A DNA stretch of 64,000 nt from Halichondria panicea (lineage: Eukaryota > Porifera > Demospongiae > Suberitida > Halichondriidae): positions 2,830,800 to 2,894,799 of the forward strand of contig NC_087388.1 of the NCBI RefSeq assembly GCF_963675165.1. The letters run 5' to 3'. Of the stretch, positions 57,186-64,000 are shown piece after piece; positions within the stretch are counted from its first letter, which is position 1; every line of letters starts with the position of its first letter. A program made the translations under genes and the position numbers. The notes under the pieces were generated by a model. That model worked only from the letters and a program-made list of their open reading frames with translations, was not told where the DNA came from and ran no database searches.

Positions 57186-57325
57186 TTAGTTATTGCCCAG
57201 CCAGAGTGCAACATGCCATATATTGCACTGGAGCAATATAATGCCCGAGGGCCGCAGGCCCCGAGGGCATTATGTCATCCAGTGCAATATATGGCATGTT
57301 GCACGAGGGCGCCTGCAATAACTAA
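57186..57325. repeat. Hairpin with 'GAGGGCCGCAGGCC' core
   Basis: The left arm ('ttagttattgcccag', 'caacatgccatatattgcac', 'taatgcccgagg') is mirrored by the right arm ('cccgagggcattatg', 'gtgcaatatatggcatgttg', 'tgcaataactaac'). Arms are about 65 bp and the centre is at about 57255. A partial relative ('cagtgcaatatatgg', 'caacatgccata') lies at 57592-57635. Confidence 0.82.
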
Positions 57326-57976
57326 CTTGTTGCCCAATGACGTTAAACTCGTCTGACTGGTCATATAAATCGTAATAAAAGACATGTGTTTTGAAGGAAT
57401 TTAGTGTATTCATTAGTTTTGCTGAATTCCATAGTAAATTTTTAGGTTTTTTTCCCACTAGTAGTTGTAAAAGTAGTAGCCTATAAAAGGGAGCAACTGA
57501 GTATTGGGTGGGATGGTGGGGCATATGTCCCAAATGGATATCTCTTAAAGAAATCTACTGCATCTACACACAGTGCAAGTGCATATAATCCAGTGCAATA
57601 TATGGTAGCCATGGCAGTGATGCAACATGCCATAATTATACTGAGCACTGGATTGCTTTGATCTGGGCAACAAGCCATTTTGTTGCATTTTGAGTGGGCA
57701 GATCAAAGGAAATACTGTGCCAATATCTGCCATATAGCACAGGTCAAGCCTTGAACTGTGCCACTATCTAGATACCGGTCCCTTTTATAGTGTAACACTG
57801 TTAAACAGATTCAGTGGTAGGCAGAAAACGTTTTTCATGCGTCTGGTGCATTCCACAGCCACCACAAGTAGTTGAAACTAGTTGTCCTATAAAAGGAGTG
57901 ATGTGTACACGGAAAGGAATGCACAAGGAATGCAACAAATCAGTTGTTACACAGCTCACTCGTGCTGCGCTGCGCA

Positions 57977-58075
57977 CATTGGATATAATTATTGGCTCAG
58001 TAGTGCCTTTTCCCTCGAGGGCCGCAGGCCCTCGGGCCTAATCACTACTGAGCCAATATATCCCATGTGGCACTG
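57977..58075. repeat. Second hairpin with 'GAGGGCCGCAGGCC' core
   Basis: 'ttggctcagtagtgcctttt' and 'ccctcgagggcc' pair with 'ggccctcgggccta' and 'atcactactgagccaa', centred at about 58026. It shares the 'cgagggccgcaggcc' core with 57186-57325 but not the outer arms, so the two belong to related families. Confidence 0.8.
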
Positions 58076-58128
58076 TGCATGTGTCACAACTATAACATAG
58101 CACCTGTAAACTACACATAATAATTGTA

Positions 58129-58289
58129 AGCACCTAACTGCATGTAAACTAGATTACAAGAACATTCTGTTTCTACTCTAATGTTGTCAATTGTTAGGTG
58201 ACAAGTCTAAGTCATAAAAAGCACCTAACTGCTAGATTACAAGAACATTCTGTTTCTACTCTAATGTTGTCGATTGTTAGGTGACAAGT
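58129..58289. repeat. Tandem duplication covering the 3' end of the transporter gene
   Basis: The unit 'agcacctaactg' ... 'attacaagaacattctgttt' ... 'ttgttaggtgacaagt' occurs at about 58129-58206 and 58220-58289. The first has 8 extra bases ('catgtaaa') and one substitution. The inner copy includes the last eight codons and stop of the minus-strand gene 58261-59808. Confidence 0.88.
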
Positions 58290-59808
58290 ATGCATTGTAA
58301 ACTTGCTCTACTTGATGGTGCAGGTTGTACTCTTCATCCCTCACACGACGTTTGTACCAACAAGCAATAACAAGATGGAGAAGAAAACCAACAATGCTTA
58401 AAAGTGCTCCAATAGAATACTGACTCATGACACAGAGATTTGTTTGACAGAGATGATCGAACAACAAACTTGTCACATAGCCAAGAAAATTGAACACAAA
58501 AATCCCCAAAAATGCAATCCCTGACAGCAGTCCTCTCATGCTGTATGGTGATTGTGCAGACATAAACTCAACTGTAAACATCACCAGTAGTCCGAATGAA
58601 CCAAATGAGACTATTGTGAATACCATTAAAGCCCAAAGTGACACTTGATAACCAAGCTGTAGTGCGACGACATTGTAAATTGAAAGAGAAATGTTAAAAA
58701 TAGCCACTGTGAATAAAATAACACCTTTTCGTAGCATACAGCTGCCAAGTTTGTGCCTGAGAATTGGGAACAAGTAAAAAGTGAATTTGTACAGCAGTGT
58801 GATAACCATACAACACCACCAAGGGTTGTATGTGAATTTTGAGAACAAATGATAAAAACAATTAGGGGTTGTGGAATCATTGAACAGTTTAGGGATAGGT
58901 AAAGGCTTAACAACAGAATGTAGTGGACCGTAAAGATTGATAGCAAATGATGTGATGAATACAGGTAGAAGAACAACTAACAGTCGGAAAAAAGTTTTCA
59001 CATCTTCTACTTGTTCTATTGAAAATGGTCCACCATATCTCGACTTGGCAAGGTCTATTCTAGAAGGTATCTCTTCCTCCCAGTATGTGAACGCACTGCG
59101 ATTGATGGGAGACCTGTGTTTCCATGCAAACTTGACCACTCTATAACAGTTCTTCAATGAGTGAGGAGAATTTGGTTCAATGATAAGTAATCTTTGACCA
59201 AAAAGGAAAAGCAAGCACAATAACACACATGCAATAATAACGGGTAGCAGGCTTAATACTTGTGAGGATATTTGCACATCAGTGCACTGAAATAAGACAT
59301 CATATATCGAATTGCTCATCCAAAAAGCGATAGTTAAACTCAAAAAGATCGAAGCGATATAGTCAATGATACCGGTTGAAGAAGCATCCGGCATCTGATC
59401 CAAACCAAGCTGGAAAACGGTCACTAAACACGCCCCTCCACCAGAATAAGCTAGCAGGCTGGATAGTGGACCAAATATTGCACTCATAATGATTGGAACA
59501 TGATTTTCGTGAACATTTCTGAGGATTAAAATGCACACACATTCTACTATGACTCCCAAGAGCATAATTACAGCCCCACCTTTGAACACCTTGTAGTTTC
59601 CAAATTTTGAGTCAGCCAGCCATCCAAAGAATGGAAAAGAAACTGCAAATACCACAAATGGTACAACACTGGTCAAGACGACCCATTTAACACCAGAGAA
59701 AGACAGTCCACTGTAAACATACCTCTCCAGCTCCATGGTGGACCATATCACTGTGTGCACACACAGACTGCATACTAGCACAAGAGCGACTCCCTTTGAA
59801 CAACACAT
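58261..59808 (-). CDS. POT/PTR-like (SLC15-type) 12-TM transporter
   Basis: The intronless frame has 515 residues and about twelve hydrophobic segments. Near the second segment is 'FFGWLADSKFGNYKVFKGG', resembling the conserved 'G..AD...G.Y..I' motif between TM2 and TM3 of proton-coupled oligopeptide transporters, and a middle cytoplasmic loop with 'VEDVKTFFRLL' fits the POT family sequence 'VKDVKALLRVL'. The Pro-Glu-Thr/ExxER motif expected in TM1 is not clear; the first segment carries 'IWSTMELERYVYSG' instead. Animal POT proteins import di-/tripeptides or histidine at membranes; the substrate here is not predictable. Its last codons and 3' flank are tandemly duplicated (58129-58289). Confidence 0.75.
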   Translation of the reverse strand: MCCSKGVALVLVCSLCVHTVIWSTMELERYVYSGLSFSGVKWVVLTSVVPFVVFAVSFPFFGWLADSKFGNYKVFKGGAVIMLLGVIVECVCILILRNVHENHVPIIMSAIFGPLSSLLAYSGGGACLVTVFQLGLDQMPDASSTGIIDYIASIFLSLTIAFWMSNSIYDVLFQCTDVQISSQVLSLLPVIIACVLLCLLFLFGQRLLIIEPNSPHSLKNCYRVVKFAWKHRSPINRSAFTYWEEEIPSRIDLAKSRYGGPFSIEQVEDVKTFFRLLVVLLPVFITSFAINLYGPLHSVVKPLPIPKLFNDSTTPNCFYHLFSKFTYNPWWCCMVITLLYKFTFYLFPILRHKLGSCMLRKGVILFTVAIFNISLSIYNVVALQLGYQVSLWALMVFTIVSFGSFGLLVMFTVEFMSAQSPYSMRGLLSGIAFLGIFVFNFLGYVTSLLFDHLCQTNLCVMSQYSIGALLSIVGFLLHLVIACWYKRRVRDEEYNLHHQVEQVYNAYLSPNNRQH

Positions 59809-61083
59809 ATTAAAGTGAAATGAACCGACTCGGATAAAGAAAGCTAATACAACTATTTTGTCTGATCTCTCTGCACAAACTCAACCAAGACATGCAGTTG
59901 ATGCATTACATTATTCATAAGCCACATAACTGAATGCCATAAAATTAAGGTTATTACCTAAATTGGTCAGCTAGTATGTGAGTACACTACGATGGAGCGT
60001 TGCAAACTTGACGAGGAATGTATGTGCATGGTTCAATAGAGTCAGCGATCCTCGACCAAACCGAAAAGCAAGCAAGAAAACACACATGCATGCACTATCA
60101 TATCGAACCATACAATATTATTCTTAGCTTAAATAGCTGGAAAAATTCATTGTACGACAGAGATGCCTATGCAAACACACTATATAATTCGAACACACAA
60201 GTAACATTGATGATCGGAAAGACATACAAAGTGAAGTAGCTAGGTGACTGATCATGGTCACTAATAAACATAGAAGTATTGTATGCAAGGTGGGTCTACA
60301 CCCCAGGAACCATGTGGTGGTGAAGTGACTTTGACATGGATGGCGGTTTTAAATTGACTTCCTATAATTATGCGCATTGCCATAATGTAGGCAACTCACT
60401 GCCTATTGTGGTTTACCCTGCATGGCACGGTAGCTACTGTTGAGATATACATTCCATGGGGGCCTCCGTGATTAAAATTCACACACAGAACATTGATAAT
60501 TTCTGCATTACAAGGTATAGATGTACGTTGATATCCATTAAGGCAGCCACTATACCTTAAAATTCATCACTTGAACGGCAATATAAAGATGAGACTGACT
60601 GTGCATTGTATTACATACAACTTTCAAGAAACACAGTCATCTACACAAGAGCAGAAAGGACCAGCACTACAAACCCATTGATCTTGGGATCGGAATTTTT
60701 GATCCTACACGCGATATCATCTCAGAGTATGGGAAATATAGACAAGTGAAGGCGAACAACTCTTCCACTCTGAAAACTCTTTTATGACAAGGAGCTCTAC
60801 GGCCACAAAGGAAGGCGTGGCAGCTACATTTTCTGTTGTGCCTCTTGATGCTGCCAGCTATGAGGGGTGAATAGTGCCAAAAGGAGGCTGTATTTTAGGA
60901 GGTGGCGGCGGCGGTCTCTCATCATAATTATGGTGGCGGCGGTTGTATTTTTGGAAGCGGTGTAGTCTCACATGGAAGGTGGCGCAGGCGCATTACGAAG
61001 ATTTTAACTAATAGAGGAGGGTGAAAGATCACGTGCAAGAGAAGTAACAACCCACGTGTCAGATCCAATCGTCAGCGCTAGCG
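59809..61083. other. Intergenic DNA between transporter and HECT remnant
   Basis: No supported gene. A (GGC)n-like stretch ('ggtggcggcggcggt') occurs twice near 60901-60950, and otherwise I see nothing. Promoters of both flanking genes should lie here, as they are divergent. Confidence 0.4.
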
Positions 61084-62700
61084 ATGTCGGATCTACAGTC
61101 TTTAGTAACTGCTACAAGTGAACTCCAGGAAAAGCTGTTGAACGCAGTGAGACGTATTGAGCGACAAGGTAAAGTATAATTATTATTAATGTTAATTGCG
61201 CGCTTAAACCGGCCTACTGGCCGTCTAATCCACATATAAAGCCTACTGTGCATGTGAAAATTAAATCACAATTGTTGATAGTATAGTGCACTCAGTGCAG
61301 TAGGTACTTTTTGTAACTGACATAAAGCCTTTGCATGGTACACCATCGCAGAGTCAACCACATGCCTCTTCTTCTGCCCTATATGGTATAATTAACCACA
61401 TCTTGTATCTGTATCTGGCGGTAGAACTGATTATCCCATGTCTATTATTATTTAGGTCTCAGAGTGATCTGATAACATGGTTGTTTAATTGGAACCCATC
61501 GAGCTCCGTAGGGAAAAAAAGAAAGAATACAACCAAACCAAGAGCGAAAAAAAAAATCCCAACATGGACACATACAATGTACCTTTGTGGCTCTTGCCAC
61601 TGTGAACCAAGAATATGTTCCTGATATCCAAGAAAGAGCAGAACTAATGATTGTTGGTCTAGGGGAGAAGCGAATCACAATCAGTGCCGATGCCAAAGCC
61701 CAGGAAATCTGTAGTGAGCTATCAGTTCACTTTCCCAAGTTATTGGATAGTGGTGGCTTTGAGCTGCTACGAGTACCTGAAGGAGGGAAATAACTCAACG
61801 TTATTGCTTCTCCCGAGTCGGGTTACACAGTAAGGGCAGTAGTCCATTATGCCAAAGTTTACATCAGGCCAATGCAAAAAGATTTGTCTTTGGATCCTGT
61901 AACAGAGCCGGTTAGTTGGAAATTCTTTGCACATGACTGTGTTTATGTATATTGTTGTTGCTTTACAGAATTACATTGAACCACCAAAGGAGCAATGCCA
62001 TACTTGCGGTAACCTGGTGTCCATCACAGCTCTAAAGGAACATATCACTTCGTGTAGGAAGGCGTAAGTACAGAAACGCAATTTGTGTATGGTAATTTAA
62101 ACTTCAGTTTGTGCAGTGAGATCAAATCAAATGAAAAGTTGGATTACAGTGATACAGATAATCGCCCAGACATCTTATCAATTTTTTATGAAATAGTACA
62201 TCTGCTGGTTCATTGACTGTTTTGATAACTTTCAAGGATAAAAGCAAGCACGAAGAAAGTGATAACAACGAAGAATTTGCTCATGGTGTTGGGGAAACCC
62301 GAGAACATGCTATTAACCTTGATGAGTGAGAACACGCACATTATTTTATTTTGTTCAATACAATATATAGCACATACATAGTTCATGACCATAGCCAAGA
62401 GCCTTATGCTCAGGGGGACATTGGAGGAGTCTGTGTCAGCTTTTAATTAGCTGAATTCGATGACACTGTCATGGAAGTAGCTCTCCATTTGAGTAAGACG
62501 ATTAAACAACCTCAGCCATCCAACCAACCGGAGTAAGATTGTGTCTGTTATAGGAGTGCATTGTCGGTAATCTGAGGAAAAGTGTAAAAGCTATCAATTC
62601 CAAATTCGAAATGGTGATAAGACGAGGGAATATTTTAAGTGATGCGCTACGTCGGATGGACAAGATCACTTTTGACTCACACAAGCGCACAAGCCTCTGA
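61084..62700 (+). pseudogene. Decayed HECT-type ubiquitin ligase gene with UBZ4-like finger
   Basis: Pieces in order: a start exon 61084-61168 ('MSDLQSLVTATSELQEKLLN'); a segment from about 61456 ('SQSDLITWLFNWNP', a Lys-rich linker, 'PTWTH'); then in another frame 'VPDIQERAELMIVGLGEKRI' and 'FPKLLDSGGFELLRVP'. After an in-frame TAA at 61791-61793 it continues with 'NVIASPESGYTV' and 'VVHYAKVYIRPMQKDL'. Exon 61969-62063 holds a C-x2-C-x11-H-x3-C finger (CHTCGNLVSITALKEHITSC). Acidic exons follow (about 62117-62195 and 62237-62325), and finally 'SKFEMVIRRGNILSDALRRM', which resembles the first helix of HECT domains, ends at a TGA near 62698. The frame breaks at about 61575-61590, a nonsense codon, incompatible exon phases and loss of almost the whole HECT domain indicate a dead gene. 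The family resembles G2E3/HECT proteins abundant in cnidarians and fishes. Confidence 0.65.
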
Positions 62701-63355
62701 AGGTGCATTAGTAATTTAGTGGCCTATGTACGTAGTTATAAGACTATAAAACTCGCGTGTATATTTCATACTGGTAGACTTACAAGGGATTTTTCCGGCT
62801 GCTGCAGTACAGTATCTTATCGAAATTCTTGGCATAATGTAGTGGCATACCAGCTAGGTGGGCATTAAACATGTTAACTGCCCCGCATTAACGTTTGTAT
62901 GTAGGAATGCATTTAATTAAAACTTGGAAATCTCGCTGCGATGTCCTTATATATAGTTCATGGTGGTGCATCCTTAAGATATTCAGCCCATGTGTGTATA
63001 ATTTCCTATGTGGAATGGATGCCGCAGACTTGATAGCAGATATTGATGAAGTTCCGAACTCAGATGTCGTGATACTCTGAATAAGGTAGGTACTATATAT
63101 GTGCGTAGAAGTTTAGTACTTCTCGCTCAACCATGCGTTTGTACACTATAGCTAGCAGTAGTAGTAGTAGTAATATTTTATTTAAACAGGGAAAGTCTCA
63201 TCAGCAATATTGCTGGTCTTTCTCTGCATGAGAGCCCTGACAAGAATTACAGACAAAAAACAAAAACATGAAACAAACAACGTAAGTTAATTAATTTTAA
63301 AAGTGTTATAAATAATTATATTTGTTGAACTAGCTTAATTCTTTTGCTCTTTTAT
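62701..63355. other. Gene-free stretch
   Basis: No supported coding region. A short (TAG)n run lies at about 63158-63172. A 21-codon open stretch near 63015-63080 ('MDAADLIADIDEVP') has no recognisable family. Confidence 0.4.
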
Positions 63356-64000
63356 CTAACGAGTTCCAGATAATTTGTAAATAAATGAGTTTTTTAGCCA
63401 GCTAGTTCGTGTCTTATAATATATTTTTATTTCTGCCATTTTCATTTTTTGTTGGTCGTATAAGTGTCCTGAAGATACTTTGGTGATTATAATCTTGTAG
63501 GTTTTAATTCCAGTTTGTAACCGTCTTCTTGATGATAGTTTAGCCCAACCCAGTTCCTCCTCTAAGGGGTTCTGATTTTGTGCCACTTGGTTTTTCAGAA
63601 TAGTTCTCATTGGTCTATTCTGCACTCTCTCTATTTTATCCACTAGTTGTTTTGAACTTGGGTCCCATACAGATGTACAGTATTCCAGGTGTGGAAGTAC
63701 TAGTGATTAATTTGTAGAGAAGTTTTCTTGTAAATATTGTTGCAATTTCCTTGATGAACTCAAAGCTCCATATGATTTTGTTGTGAAGCTATTAATATGG
63801 TTCTTGAATGTAAATTTATTATCTAGTAATACACCTAGATATCGGAATTCAGTTGAAGGGGGTGATATTAAGTATAATAATTATTAGCATTTCTTCGTAA
63901 TTGAGTTGTTTTGCTGACATGTTACGTACATGTGTAATACACGTACAGATCCAAATGTGTGACAGTGTCGAAGTGCTTAGAGATATTTTGGTGGAGAATG
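63356..64000 (-). pseudogene. C-terminal fragment of a LINE reverse transcriptase
   Basis: Minus-strand reading from the right edge gives 'RYLGVLLDNKFTFKNHI', then 'PHLEYCTSVWDPSSKQL', then 'DKIERVQNRPMRTILKNQ' and 'LGWAKLSSRRRLQTGIK'. These correspond to the region after the catalytic core in non-LTR (LINE) retrotransposons. Several stops and frame changes separate the pieces, for example near 63700. A (TAG)n run and A-rich DNA follow its 3' end. The 5' part is beyond the window. Confidence 0.75.

Larger units (their letters stand above)
54779..58260. other. Gene-free interval dominated by hairpin elements
   Basis: No coding region is supported. Four foldback elements are listed separately (55473-55665, 55794-55949, 57186-57325, 57977-58075). 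A G14 run lies at 55440-55454. Stretches 54779-55439 and 55950-57185 show nothing identifiable beyond AT-rich DNA. Confidence 0.5.

Noticed and set aside
63015..63080. Short acidic peptide 'MDAADLIADIDEVP' as an exon
   Set aside because: Only 21 codons, no partner exon or family found; kept only as a note in the gene-free stretch.

Overview
The window is nuclear DNA of an animal. It has many short introns with GT..AG ends, CNOT1 recognisable along its whole length, a eukaryotic tRNA gene, and many small palindromic transposon remnants. A sponge (demosponge) is my best inference, from the compact introns, the SPRY-repeat and beta-helix/multi-pass membrane proteins and the dense short foldback repeats. 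The sequence alone does not prove the taxon.

Layout. 1-7085 (-): the 5' part of a giant gene made of at least ten SPRY modules, running off the left edge. It is divergent from CNOT1, with about 1.07 kb between the start codons. 8153-34415 (+): complete CNOT1, the scaffold of the CCR4-NOT deadenylase. I resolve 54 coding exons that add up to an uninterrupted frame of about 2351 residues. Its introns carry an antisense intronless sulfotransferase gene (16099-17757), an antisense tRNA-Arg(TCG) with decayed copies (29.7-30.1 kb), MITE-like elements and microsatellites. 35848-37578 (-): a second intronless sulfotransferase, paralogous to the nested one and sharing a nearly identical 110-bp block with it. 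37.6-42.7 kb (-): a retroelement graveyard. A broken reverse transcriptase element with a poly(A) tract abuts a Ty3/gypsy-type element that has lost its integrase and 3' LTR. 45027-48875 (+): a ten-exon gene joining an FHA domain, four zinc fingers with Rad18-UBZ4 spacing and a C-terminal domain resembling the DUF3626/ADP-ribosyltransferase-like fold. 51252-54778 (-): a beta-helix ectodomain plus multi-pass membrane protein gene interrupted by one frameshift. 58261-59808 (-): a POT/PTR-like 12-TM transporter. 61084-62700 (+): a decayed HECT-type ubiquitin ligase gene with a UBZ4-like finger and a truncated HECT start. 63356-64000 (-): the C-terminal tail of a LINE reverse transcriptase.

The genes do not form an operon-like system. 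The thematic link is limited: CNOT1 acts in mRNA decay, the FHA/UBZ and HECT/UBZ genes point to phospho- and ubiquitin-dependent signalling, and the sulfotransferases and membrane proteins are secretory-pathway genes. The most novel item is the FHA + 4xUBZ4-like + DUF3626-like protein. The giant SPRY-repeat protein and the gene conversion between nested and flanking sulfotransferases follow.

Exon boundaries, repeat edges and domain names were assigned by eye from splice consensus, frame continuity and remembered family features. No alignment or database search was run.
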